A DNA stretch of 52,717 nt from Bacteroidales bacterium. Lineage in GTDB: Bacteria > Bacteroidota > Bacteroidia > Bacteroidales > F082. The stretch spans positions 1 to 52,717 of the forward strand of contig JACZJI010000006.1 in NCBI GenBank assembly GCA_014860665.1, written 5' to 3'. Below the pieces are notes generated by a model. That model saw only the letters and a list, made by a program, of their open reading frames with translations, did no database searches and was not told the origin of the DNA. Position 1 is the first letter of the stretch, and each line of letters begins with the position of its first letter. Positions 1 to 8,367 of this stretch are shown piece after piece. Position numbers and translations under genes: made by a program.

Positions 1-16
1 CCCTATACATATTACG

Positions 17-46
17 CAAAGATATAAAATTATTTATTGCCGCAAA
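17..46 (-). promoter_or_regulatory. Promoter for a gene beyond the left edge
   Basis: On the minus strand a -33-like TTTG (plus 43-46) and a -7 box TATCTTTG (plus 17-24) are separated by 18 bases, which fits the Bacteroidota sigma-A promoter pattern well. It points leftwards out of the window, so the gene it drives is not visible. Confidence 0.55.
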
Positions 47-89
47 AAGTTATAAAAAAAATGAACAAAAAATTAACAATCTTTTAAAA

Positions 90-626
90 TTACTTTAATC
101 GCCTGTATTTCAACAAGAAATCCCACAGAACAATCCCAACACTCACTGAAATGTTTAAAGAGTGCTTTGTCCCAAACTGCGGAATTTCCACAACTTCATC
201 TGATAAAAGGATAACATTGTCTTCCACTCCCTTCACTTCGTTTCCAAAGATAAATCCATATTTTTTACCAGTATTAATTTTAAAATTCTCTAAATCAACG
301 CTTTCATTAGCTTGTTCAATAGCTACCACATAATAAGAATTACTCTTTAATTCCCTGACAGCTTCTTCTGTGGTTTTAAAATATTTCCAATCAACTGATT
401 CTGTGGCCCCTAATGCTGTCTTTTGAATATCCCTGTGAGGAGGAACAGCAGTAATACCACATAAATATATCGCTTCAACCCTAAACGCGTCTGATGTCCT
501 GAACGCAGAGCCGATATTGTTTAGGCTCCTTATATTATCTAATACAACAATTACAGGAGCTTTTTGGGCAGATTTGTAACCATCGACATCCAGACGATTT
601 AATTCTTCGTTTAATAATTTTCTCAT
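90..626 (-). CDS. SpoU/TrmH-family RNA 2'-O-methyltransferase
   Basis: A 178-residue protein made almost only of the SPOUT (alpha/beta knot) methyltransferase domain, which transfers a methyl group from S-adenosylmethionine to a ribose 2'-OH of tRNA or rRNA. The three family motifs are visible: NIRSLNNIGSAFRTSDAF near residues 31-48, the FGNEVKGV segment near 130, and IPQFGTKHSLNISVSVGI near 147-164, which forms the knot and cofactor site. There is no N-terminal substrate-binding domain, so it is a short form and the RNA target cannot be named. It is divergent from mutS and has its own -7 box. The start is ATG, about 19 bases below that box. Confidence 0.88.
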   Translation of the reverse strand: MRKLLNEELNRLDVDGYKSAQKAPVIVVLDNIRSLNNIGSAFRTSDAFRVEAIYLCGITAVPPHRDIQKTALGATESVDWKYFKTTEEAVRELKSNSYYVVAIEQANESVDLENFKINTGKKYGFIFGNEVKGVEDNVILLSDEVVEIPQFGTKHSLNISVSVGIVLWDFLLKYRRLK

Positions 627-644
627 TACCTAGATATATTAAAA

Positions 645-652
645 CAAAAATA
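645..652 (-). promoter_or_regulatory. -7 box of the SpoU methyltransferase gene
   Basis: The minus strand reads TATTTTTG, matching the Bacteroidota -7 consensus TAnnTTTG, 18 bases before the start codon. I see no clear -33 element. Confidence 0.45.
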
Positions 653-737
653 CGCAGTTTATGTTTAAATACACATTTTTTAAACCCCATTTTAATCAAA
701 GCAAATTATAGGATGTCTTTTGATTTTAGCCATTTGT

Positions 738-745
738 TACATTTG
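738..745 (+). promoter_or_regulatory. -7 box of mutS
   Basis: TACATTTG matches the TAnnTTTG consensus and lies 20 bases before the mutS ATG. A TTTG at 719-722 sits 15 bases upstream, slightly closer than the usual spacing. Confidence 0.5.
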
Positions 746-765
746 TACAAAATTTCCCAAAAGTT

Positions 766-3387
766 ATGGCAAAATACGTAGAGACGCCTCTTATGAAGCA
801 GTACAATGCTATTAAAGCAAAATATCCAGATGCAATATTATTGTTCCGGGTTGGCGATTTTTATGAGACTTTCGGGGAAGATGCCATCAAATCTTCTTCT
901 ATTCTAGGCATTGTTTTAACGAAGCGACGCAACGGAGCAGCCTCGTATGTAGAGCTTGCCGGATTTCCGCATCATGCATTGGATACATACCTCCCCAAAT
1001 TGGTCAGAGCCGGATACCGCGTTGCTATTTGCGATCAACTGGAAGATCCTAAACTCACGAAAAATATTGTTAAAAGAGGTGTTACTGAGCTGGTAACACC
1101 GGGTGTCTCGATGAATGATAACGTTCTGGAGCAAAAGGAAAATAATTTTCTTGCTGCTGTGCACCTTACATCTGGCATTTGCGGAATTTCATTACTTGAC
1201 ATTTCGACGGGTGAATTTTTTATCGCTGAAGGAAACAAGGGATACATTGACAAATTGTTGCAAGCCCTCTCTCCAAGTGAGGTCATAGTGCAAAGACAGA
1301 ATCGAATTCAGTTTATGGAGGATTTCGGAAACAAATTCTATCTAACGTTTTTCGATGATTGGGTTTTCACTAAAGATTTCGCTTATGAGCTTATAACCAG
1401 GCATTTTAAGACAAATTCACTAAAAGGATTTGGTATTGAAAATTTTGGTTCAGGGATTATTGCTGCTGGAGCGGCCTTACATTATCTTTACGAAACGCAT
1501 CACGAGAAGCTAGACCATATCTCAAAAATAAGTCGTATTGATGAAGGAAATTATGTATGGCTGGATCATTTTACAATTAGAAATCTTGAATTGGTAAATC
1601 CACTATTTCCTGGAGGAAAATCATTGCTGGATGTCATCGACAGGACAGATTCCCCCATGAGTGCCAGACTCATGCGACGTTGGATTACACTTCCGCTGAA
1701 AAATAAGCGAGAAATAGACGAAAGACTGGATATGGTTTCGTATTTTACTTCACATACTGAAATCATAGAAAAGCTAAAAACAGAGTTTAAAAAAATTGGT
1801 GATCTGGAGAGACTAATCTCCAAAGTATCAGCTTTTAGGGCGAATCCTCGGGAACTTGTCCATTTGAAGGATGCACTTCATTCAGTTGAAGAGATCAAAA
1901 CTGTTTGTACGGAAAGTGGTTTATTGGCACTGGAGAAAATTGCAGAACAAATCAATCCATGCTCTTCTCTTGCCAATAAGCTGGAAAGAGAGCTTTTTGA
2001 GGATCCCCCAGTTCTCATCAACAAAGGGCAGGTAGTTTCCGAAGGTGTTTCGGAAGAACTTGATGAACTTAGAAAAATTGCATTTTCGGGAAAAGATTAT
2101 CTAAAACAAATCCAGCAAAGAGAAATTAAAAGAACTGGTATCCCCTCGTTAAAAATTGGGTTTAATAATGTATTTGGATATTATTTAGAGGTCACAAATA
2201 CACACAAAGATAAGGTTCCTGAAGACTGGGATAGAAAACAAACTTTAGCTAATGCAGAGCGTTACATCACAAATGAGTTAAAGGAATACGAGCAAAAAAT
2301 TCTTGGAGCTGAGGACCGAATTCAAGTTTTAGAGCAACAAATTTTTGAAGAAATCCTCAGATTCGCGACTGGATACATAAGACCCATTCAGTTGAATGCG
2401 TCTCTGATTGCAAGTTTAGACTGTCTGGTTTCTTTTGCAATTGTTTCTCTGGAAAATAATTATCAGCGACCTGAAATTACAGAAGATTATGATATTGATA
2501 TAAAACAAGGGAGACATCCTGTTATTGAAAAACACATGCAACAGGATGAGCATTACATCCCCAATGACATTTTCCTTGATATCAAAAAGCAACAAATCAT
2601 TATTTTAACCGGCCCTAATATGTCCGGTAAATCAGCGTTACTGCGTCAGGTAGCGCTCATTGTTTTAATGGCACAAATTGGGTCGTTTGTTCCTGCCGAA
2701 GCAGCTAAAATTGGCTTGGTCGACAAAGTATTTAGTCGTGTGGGAGCCTCGGATAACATATCTTCCGGGGAATCTACTTTTATGGTCGAGATGAATGAAA
2801 CCGCCAGCATTCTGAATAATCTTTCCAACAGGAGTCTTTTATTAATGGATGAAATTGGCCGGGGAACCAGCACTTACGATGGTATTTCAATTGCTTGGTC
2901 TATAGTAGAGTTTTTGCATGAACATCCTGCATATAAAGCCAAAGTCTTGTTTGCAACCCATTACCATGAGTTAAATGAGATGGAAGCCATAATGCCTCGC
3001 ATCAAGAATTACCATATTTCAATCAAAGAAGTCGGAAATAAGGTAATTTTTATGCGAAAGTTGAAAAAAGGAGGCAGCGAACACAGCTTTGGGATTCATG
3101 TGGCCGAAATGGCAGGAATGCCTCAAAAAGTGCTAAAAAGAGCGCGTCTACTGCTGGAAGCTTTAGAAAAAACACACGCAAACAACGAATTAGAAAAATC
3201 ATCTGGTAAAATTCCGGCAGTACAGGATTTCCAATTAAGCTTTATTCAACTTGACGATCCGCTTCTTCAGCAGATAAAAGAAGAAATATTGAATACAGAT
3301 ATTGAGACACTCACTCCTGTTGAAGCTTTAATGAAACTCAACGAAATCAAAAACTTACTGAAAGGAGTTAAGCAAATAGAAAAATAA
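766..3387 (+). CDS. mutS: DNA mismatch repair protein MutS
   Basis: Full-length 873-residue MutS, the protein that recognises base mismatches and small loops and starts mismatch repair with MutL. The mismatch-reading motif F-Y-E is at residues 32-34 in the N-terminal domain. The connector, core and clamp domains follow. The ABC-type ATPase has Walker A GPNMSGKS at about 616-623, Walker [17 protein letters not shown] around 692-706, and the H-loop FATHYHEL. The C-terminal part (about 800-873) holds the helix-turn-helix dimerisation region. Length and domain order are normal. It stands alone, 90 bases before tRNA-Gly, with its own promoter. Confidence 0.98.
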   Translation: MAKYVETPLMKQYNAIKAKYPDAILLFRVGDFYETFGEDAIKSSSILGIVLTKRRNGAASYVELAGFPHHALDTYLPKLVRAGYRVAICDQLEDPKLTKNIVKRGVTELVTPGVSMNDNVLEQKENNFLAAVHLTSGICGISLLDISTGEFFIAEGNKGYIDKLLQALSPSEVIVQRQNRIQFMEDFGNKFYLTFFDDWVFTKDFAYELITRHFKTNSLKGFGIENFGSGIIAAGAALHYLYETHHEKLDHISKISRIDEGNYVWLDHFTIRNLELVNPLFPGGKSLLDVIDRTDSPMSARLMRRWITLPLKNKREIDERLDMVSYFTSHTEIIEKLKTEFKKIGDLERLISKVSAFRANPRELVHLKDALHSVEEIKTVCTESGLLALEKIAEQINPCSSLANKLERELFEDPPVLINKGQVVSEGVSEELDELRKIAFSGKDYLKQIQQREIKRTGIPSLKIGFNNVFGYYLEVTNTHKDKVPEDWDRKQTLANAERYITNELKEYEQKILGAEDRIQVLEQQIFEEILRFATGYIRPIQLNASLIASLDCLVSFAIVSLENNYQRPEITEDYDIDIKQGRHPVIEKHMQQDEHYIPNDIFLDIKKQQIIILTGPNMSGKSALLRQVALIVLMAQIGSFVPAEAAKIGLVDKVFSRVGASDNISSGESTFMVEMNETASILNNLSNRSLLLMDEIGRGTSTYDGISIAWSIVEFLHEHPAYKAKVLFATHYHELNEMEAIMPRIKNYHISIKEVGNKVIFMRKLKKGGSEHSFGIHVAEMAGMPQKVLKRARLLLEALEKTHANNELEKSSGKIPAVQDFQLSFIQLDDPLLQQIKEEILNTDIETLTPVEALMKLNEIKNLLKGVKQIEK

Positions 3388-3452
3388 ATCAGATTATTTT
3401 CAAAAAAAGGATGAAAAAAGTAGAAAATATTTTCAGGAAATAAAAAATTTTC

Positions 3453-3460
3453 TACATTTG
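3453..3460 (+). promoter_or_regulatory. -7 box of the tRNA-Gly gene
   Basis: TACATTTG fits TAnnTTTG, with TTTC at 3431-3434 in the -33 position (18-base spacing). The mature tRNA begins 17 bases downstream, leaving a short 5' leader for RNase P. Confidence 0.55.
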
Positions 3461-3476
3461 CATCCGCTTTTGAGAC

Positions 3477-3549
<73 letters not shown>

Positions 3550-3550
3550 C

Positions 3551-3588
3551 AAATCCCGAGTCCGATGATTGTCGGGTCGGGATTTTTT
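3551..3588 (+). terminator. Intrinsic terminator after tRNA-Gly
   Basis: The 9-bp outer arms AAATCCCGA (3551-3559) and TCGGGATTT (3577-3585) pair perfectly. An inner CCGA/TCGG stem lies within, and a T run to 3588 follows. The hairpin lies between the two tRNA genes, so tRNA-Leu probably receives only read-through transcripts or has its own promoter. Confidence 0.75.
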
Positions 3589-3601
3589 CTTTGAAAATGT
3601 T

Positions 3602-3686
3602 GCCCGAGTGGTGGAATTGGTAGACACGTTGGACTTAAAATCCAATGACCATTGCGGTCGTGCGGGTTCAAGTCCCGCCTCGGGTA
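3602..3686 (+). tRNA. tRNA-Leu (anticodon TAA)
   Basis: An 85-nt class II tRNA. Acceptor arms GCCCGAG (3602-3608) and CTCGGGT (3679-3685) pair with one G-U, and the discriminator is A3686. The anticodon stem TTGGA/TCCAA encloses loop CTTAAAA with TAA at 3636-3638. The long variable arm has stem GACC/GGTC, as expected for leucine tRNAs. The T arm is GCGGG-TTCAAGT-CCCGC. CCA is not encoded. Confidence 0.97.
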
Positions 3687-3690
3687 CATT

Positions 3691-3723
3691 AAAAGGTTGT
3701 TGATAATATCGACAGCCTTTTTT
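3691..3723 (+). terminator. Intrinsic terminator after tRNA-Leu
   Basis: The arm AAAAGGTTGT pairs with ACAGCCTTTT (one G-U), and the 3' side runs into a T tract. It sits five bases after the tRNA. Confidence 0.7.
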
Positions 3724-3789
3724 CGTTTTATCTATATCAAAAAAATATTAAATTCTCAGCCTAAATTTTTCAGATAAGAGGCTTTATAT

Positions 3790-3797
3790 TATATTTG
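3790..3797 (+). promoter_or_regulatory. -7 box of the CBS/POTRA transcription unit
   Basis: TATATTTG matches TAnnTTTG, 28 bases before the CBS gene ATG. A T-rich TTTT at 3767-3770 lies 19 bases upstream in the -33 position, without the consensus G. Confidence 0.45.
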
Positions 3798-3825
3798 CTC
3801 CTGAACAACAAAGCATTTTAAACAC

Positions 3826-4488
3826 ATGATCGCCAAACAACTCATAGTTGACGGCATAATGCCGCTTAAGACTTCCGACACGGGAAAGATGGCCCTGAGC
3901 TGGATGGATGATTATAAAGTGTCGCATCTACCGATCGTAAACAATCAAAAATTTCTGGGATTGATTTCCGAGCTGGACATTTATAATCTGAATAACTTTG
4001 AAGAACCTCTTGGAAATCATAACCTTTCGCTGATTCAGCCTTTTGTAAAAGAAAATCAACATATTTATGATGTGCTGAAACTCGTAAATGCTCTTGGATT
4101 GACACTTATTCCAGTTCTAAATGATAAAGAAGATTATCTTGGAAGCATTACGTTGCGGAACCTGGTAAAGTATTTTGCTGAGTCTCTATCGGTGGAAAAC
4201 CCTGGAGCCATTATTGTATTGGAAATGGCTTACAATAATTACAGTCTGACAGAAATTGCTAATATTGTTGAGTCTAATGATGCAAAGATTTTAAGTACTA
4301 ATATCTTAAGTCATGAAGATTCAACTCGAATGGAAATAGCTCTTAAAATCAACAAACTGGATATTGAAGCGGTACTGAAAACCTTTGATCGTTATGGTTA
4401 CTTTGTTAAGGCTTCCTTTAATGAAGATACAAACCTCGATGATTTGAAGGATCGTTACAATATTCTTATGAATTACCTGAATGCTTAG
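3826..4488 (+). CDS. CBS-domain protein with C-terminal ACT-like region
   Basis: A 220-residue soluble protein. Two CBS motifs fill residues 1-125, typified by VSHLPIVNNQKFLGLISELD and the second IPVLNDKEDYLGSITLRNLV. CBS pairs usually bind adenine nucleotides and act as energy or ligand sensors. Residues about 135-200 look like a small ACT-type fold (inference). No catalytic domain is attached, so it is probably a regulator or adaptor. Its last 8 bases overlap the start of the outer-membrane gene, which implies translational coupling. In many Bacteroidota a similar CBS protein sits beside NAD kinase, uppS and bamA. Those partners are missing here. Confidence 0.8.
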   Translation: MIAKQLIVDGIMPLKTSDTGKMALSWMDDYKVSHLPIVNNQKFLGLISELDIYNLNNFEEPLGNHNLSLIQPFVKENQHIYDVLKLVNALGLTLIPVLNDKEDYLGSITLRNLVKYFAESLSVENPGAIIVLEMAYNNYSLTEIANIVESNDAKILSTNILSHEDSTRMEIALKINKLDIEAVLKTFDRYGYFVKASFNEDTNLDDLKDRYNILMNYLNA

Positions 4489-5896
4489 GTTAAAACTTTA
4501 CTTCATATTCACTCTTATTCTGGCTGCGATAGATACCAATGCCCAGACAATAGGCTCTCAGGCTCAGCAGCCTGGACAAAAACTTGTTGTAAGTAATATT
4601 TTCATAAAAGGGAATAAAATCACCAAAAATTATATAATCCTTAGAGAAATAGAGGTTAAAAAAGGTGATACCGTAAGTGAGCAGAAACTGATACATCGGC
4701 TCAAAGAAAGTCGTTATAACCTACTGAATCGTAAGCTTTTTAATTTCGTAGACCTCAAACCTGTTGTTGTAGATTCTAATAAAGTCAACATCTATGTATC
4801 AGTAGTGGAAAGATGGTACATATGGCCCATTCCAATCATTAAGTACACAGATTTAAATTTCAATGTCTGGTGGCAGAAAAAAGAAATAAGTCGCATTGAT
4901 TACGGAATTAGTGTCAGGGTAAACAACTTCCGCGGAAGAATGGAAAATCTTTTTATTCTTCTTCAAAATGGTTACAACAAAAGCCTTCAATTAGCATGGG
5001 ATGATCCGTATATAAACAAAAAGGAAACCTGGGGAATTGGTTTTAATGCCGGGGCTGTAATCAATCATGAAGTTGATTACAAAAATGTTAATAACAGGCT
5101 TCTCTATTTTGGTGAACCTTTCAAATTCGTAAAAAAGAATATGTATTTGACATTGATGGCTACTTATCGCCCTGGTTACAAACAGCTCCACAGTTTTTAT
5201 ATTTCATACAACTACTTTAACTTTTCGGACACTTTGTTCGCATTAAACCCGTCATTCGCATACAAATATTCTGTTTTTTCCTATCTGTCGTTACGTTACA
5301 ATTTCAGGCTTGACTATCGGGATTATGCTCCTTATCCTTTAGATGGCTATTATCTTGAAGTAGATTTAAATCAAAATGGTTTAGGATTATTGAAAAGTGG
5401 TGTAAACTATTTTTATGCTTATGCTATCTATGACAGGTATTTTACCATCCGAAAACCCTGGTATTTTGCATATAACGTCACACTCAGTGCGGAACCGAAC
5501 AGATACAGGCCCTACTTTTTGGAAAAAGGTCTTGGTTATCCTCCGACCACTTTACGCGGGTATCAACTTTATGTTGTCAATGGTCAATGGATGGTTTTGT
5601 TCCATTCCAATCTGAAATACGAACTGATTCCTAAGAAAATAGTACAGGTCCCCTTTATACATTCAGAGAAATTCGGAAAGCTTTTTTATTCGGTTTATGC
5701 TAACCTGATTTTTGATGCAGGTTATGTTGCCGACCACATTTCATACACAGAAAGTCCATTGTCCAATAAGTTTATATACGGAACAGGATTAGGTCTGGAT
5801 TTTGTCACTTATTATGATATGGTTTTTGGAATTGAGTACACCATCAACCGACAGAATCAGAAGAATTTTTTTATTAGTTTAGTCGCCCCTATTTAA
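4481..5896 (+). CDS. POTRA-domain outer-membrane beta-barrel protein (BamA/TamA-like)
   Basis: 471 residues with a signal peptide ending at about ALDTNA-type sequence near residue 21. One POTRA domain follows (about 35-110, with IFIKGNKITKNYIILREIEV and the RLKESRYNLLNRKLFNFVDL helix). The rest is rich in alternating aromatic strands that end VFGIEYTINRQNQKNFFISL, typical of an outer-membrane barrel. It belongs to the Omp85/surface antigen superfamily but has a single POTRA, so it is not the BamA of this genome. The likely role is insertion or secretion of an outer-membrane or surface partner (inference). The ATG overlaps the CBS gene by 8 bases, and a TPR gene follows after 11 bases. Confidence 0.8.
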   Translation: MLRLKLYFIFTLILAAIDTNAQTIGSQAQQPGQKLVVSNIFIKGNKITKNYIILREIEVKKGDTVSEQKLIHRLKESRYNLLNRKLFNFVDLKPVVVDSNKVNIYVSVVERWYIWPIPIIKYTDLNFNVWWQKKEISRIDYGISVRVNNFRGRMENLFILLQNGYNKSLQLAWDDPYINKKETWGIGFNAGAVINHEVDYKNVNNRLLYFGEPFKFVKKNMYLTLMATYRPGYKQLHSFYISYNYFNFSDTLFALNPSFAYKYSVFSYLSLRYNFRLDYRDYAPYPLDGYYLEVDLNQNGLGLLKSGVNYFYAYAIYDRYFTIRKPWYFAYNVTLSAEPNRYRPYFLEKGLGYPPTTLRGYQLYVVNGQWMVLFHSNLKYELIPKKIVQVPFIHSEKFGKLFYSVYANLIFDAGYVADHISYTESPLSNKFIYGTGLGLDFVTYYDMVFGIEYTINRQNQKNFFISLVAPI

Positions 5897-5907
5897 TCAC
5901 ATTACAA

Positions 5908-7932
5908 TTGGTTTTTTTGAAATCAAGAGTTAAACATACAGTACTGGCAATTAGCATGATGTTCATGCTGATACCATCTTGGGCAGGTGCTCAGATTAAC
6001 TATCAACATTTTATTTTCACAGGCCAGATTGCACTCTCCAAAAAAGATTATACGGAGGCTATGCGCGATTTTAATACTGCTATTTATGCAAAACCTGATG
6101 GCTTTGAGGGCTATTTTTTAAGGGGGATCGTAAAGTACAATTTGGGCGATTTTTCTGGAGCTGCTACCGATTTTGCTAAAACTATCAGCATCCATCCACT
6201 TTATACACGTGCGTATCTATACAGAGGAATTTGCCTGGATGCCACCAACGAATATTCCAAGGCTATTTCCGATTTTGATTATGCGCTTTCGCTCGATCCT
6301 TTTGATCCGGCAGTTTACCAGGCCCGGGGCAACACTAAAATGCACATGCGGGAATACGAAGACGCTCTTTCCGATTACTCTCAAGCCATACGTTTAGATC
6401 CAAAACTGGGTGAAGCATACCTTAACCGCGGAGTGGATTATCATCTTCTGAAAAGTGATAGTCTTGCCATGCGGGATATAAACAAATCTATCCGCTTAGA
6501 TTATTTCAATGTTGATGCGTGGATAAAACGAGGAATGATTCATTACGAAATGGACAGTCTTCATGAGGCACTAAAAGATTATAAACAAGCATCACAAATC
6601 AGTCCTGAATATCCATATATTTATTTTCAGAGAGCTATGACCTATCTCAAATTAGGTGATACAACCAATACTATAAAGGATTATTTACATGTTATAAAAC
6701 TGGATTCTACCAATGCCCTGACTTACTATAATCTTGCTCTTTTAGAATCTATGAGAGACAATTTAAAGGCGGCTTTAAAATATTATGGGAAAGTCATAGA
6801 AATCAATCCTAAAAACGTTTATGCTTATTACAACCGGGGAATTGTTGAGTTGAAAATGAACCAGCCATTCAATGCTAACTGGGACTATACTCGTGCGTTG
6901 GAGATATTCCCAGGGTTTGCAGGAGCTTATGTAAACCGTTCGTATGCAAGATTACAAATGGGAGATAGTGCCGCGGCCCAAAGCGACCATGATAAAGCGA
7001 TGAAAATAATAGCCAAAGTCAATGGCAGCAAAGGTGCTACTCGTACAATGTTTAAAAAATACGGAGATTCAACTTACTTTAACAAGATTATTGCCTTTGA
7101 AGCCGATTTCCTGAACGGGGAAATGAAGAAAGGAAGGATCCAGTTCACCAACATTGATATTGAACCTCAACCTGACTTTTTCATTGTTTATGCCTTTAAT
7201 CTGCCAGATTCCATCTATGAAAACTTAAGAGAATCAGCATTTATTGACGAAAAGCTTGCCTCATTTAACGCTGAAAATCCCGGCGGTATAAAATTGTTTT
7301 ATACTACTCACACATTACCGGCATCCCGGTTTACAGAAAAAAATACCGATAAGAAGATAGTAAGAAAATTGTTCAGACTTAAAGATACAACAAATGCTTA
7401 TCTCTTAAATGGTGTAATTAACAGCATGTTAAAGAACTATCACTCAGCAATTATGTCATACGATTCGTGCATCATGAAAAACAAGAATGATGCTTTTGCT
7501 TACTTTAACAGGGCTGCTACACGCACAAAACAGGAAGAGTCTATCTACGATGAACTACATTATAACAATTCTATTACGATCTCCAGAAGTAATTTTCAGA
7601 GTAAAGAGCCCGAAAGACAAATTCCATTACCAAACTACAAGGAATCTATGGCAGATTATAACACTGTTATTCATCTGAATCCCAAACTTGCTTTTGCCTA
7701 TTACAACCGTGGCAACCTTTATTTAAGGATGAAAAAGTTTAATGAAGCGATCGCTGAGTATTCAAAAGCTTTAAGCTTAGAACCCCACCTTGCCGAAGCA
7801 TATTATAACAGAGCACTCATTCTGCTTTATTTAAAGCAAAATGAAAAAGCTTGCAAAGACCTTAGCAAAGCCGGCGAAATGGGTGTAAATGATGCTTATA
7901 ACGTGATTAAACGTTACTGTACAAATAATTGA
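5908..7932 (+). CDS. Secreted or periplasmic TPR-repeat protein
   Basis: 674 residues. A signal peptide (LAISMMFMLIPSWAGAQ) is cut near residue 28. A long run of TPR motifs covers about 30-355, a non-repeat segment about 360-490, and more TPRs about 490-670, including the near-consensus AFAYYNRGNLYLRMKKFNEA. TPR arrays serve as protein-docking scaffolds. No enzyme domain is visible. The start is a TTG at 5908. A second in-frame TTG at 5917 would give an equally good signal peptide, and there is no ATG upstream of it. It is the third gene of the CBS-POTRA-TPR unit, so it may be the periplasmic partner of the POTRA barrel (inference). Confidence 0.8.
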   Translation: MVFLKSRVKHTVLAISMMFMLIPSWAGAQINYQHFIFTGQIALSKKDYTEAMRDFNTAIYAKPDGFEGYFLRGIVKYNLGDFSGAATDFAKTISIHPLYTRAYLYRGICLDATNEYSKAISDFDYALSLDPFDPAVYQARGNTKMHMREYEDALSDYSQAIRLDPKLGEAYLNRGVDYHLLKSDSLAMRDINKSIRLDYFNVDAWIKRGMIHYEMDSLHEALKDYKQASQISPEYPYIYFQRAMTYLKLGDTTNTIKDYLHVIKLDSTNALTYYNLALLESMRDNLKAALKYYGKVIEINPKNVYAYYNRGIVELKMNQPFNANWDYTRALEIFPGFAGAYVNRSYARLQMGDSAAAQSDHDKAMKIIAKVNGSKGATRTMFKKYGDSTYFNKIIAFEADFLNGEMKKGRIQFTNIDIEPQPDFFIVYAFNLPDSIYENLRESAFIDEKLASFNAENPGGIKLFYTTHTLPASRFTEKNTDKKIVRKLFRLKDTTNAYLLNGVINSMLKNYHSAIMSYDSCIMKNKNDAFAYFNRAATRTKQEESIYDELHYNNSITISRSNFQSKEPERQIPLPNYKESMADYNTVIHLNPKLAFAYYNRGNLYLRMKKFNEAIAEYSKALSLEPHLAEAYYNRALILLYLKQNEKACKDLSKAGEMGVNDAYNVIKRYCTNN

Positions 7933-8017
7933 TTCCTTTCGTTTTCAAAGGTTTATCAGTTAACATTAAAAAGTTTATATTTTTTTGAATTATCCATAAT
8001 ACACAATTCTTTTGCCG

Positions 8018-8025
8018 TATTTTTG
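8018..8025 (+). promoter_or_regulatory. -7 box of the DivIC/FtsB-like gene (leaderless arrangement)
   Basis: TATTTTTG matches TAnnTTTG but ends only 5 bases before the ATG. Transcription from it would begin at or next to the start codon, giving a leaderless message. Confidence 0.5.
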
Positions 8026-8030
8026 CACCG

Positions 8031-8336
8031 ATGCTAGTTGATTTTTTTAAAAAATACATTAATAACAAATACTTCTATTCCGCATTGGCTTTTGTGGTAT
8101 GGATGTTTTTTTTTGATTCTGATAACTTTCGCGAACAAATCAGACTTAGCCAGAGAATTAACGACTTAGAAAAGCAAAAATCCTATTATTCCAAAGAGAT
8201 TGAAAAAAATAAAAGTGCTCTCAAGGCTTTGCAATATGACACTGCCAAACTTGAAGACTATGCTCGTGAAAGATATTTCATGAAAAAAAATAACGAAGAT
8301 ATCTATTTGATAGTAAGAGATACTACCAACAACTAA
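8031..8336 (+). CDS. DivIC/FtsB-like septum formation initiator
   Basis: 101 residues: a short cytoplasmic N-terminus, one transmembrane segment at about 14-28 (YFYSALAFVVWMFFF), then a periplasmic coiled coil at about 38-75 (INDLEKQKSYYSKEIEKNKS), and an ARERYFMKKNNEDIYLI tail typical of the FtsB/DivIC family. These proteins bridge the FtsQ-FtsL complex at the division septum. The family tail motif (Y-x-R-E-x-y-x-x-k-x-x-E) is present. It converges with priA with a 31-base gap. Confidence 0.85.
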   Translation: MLVDFFKKYINNKYFYSALAFVVWMFFFDSDNFREQIRLSQRINDLEKQKSYYSKEIEKNKSALKALQYDTAKLEDYARERYFMKKNNEDIYLIVRDTTNN

Positions 8337-8367
8337 TACTGTACCCAACAACTTTCCTGACTTAATT

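Noticed and set aside
5908..5919. TTG start of the TPR protein as a sign of a frameshifted upstream part
   Set aside because: The frame begins with a good signal peptide right after the TTG, the previous gene ends 11 bases earlier, and there is no coding potential between. Only the choice between two TTG codons is open.
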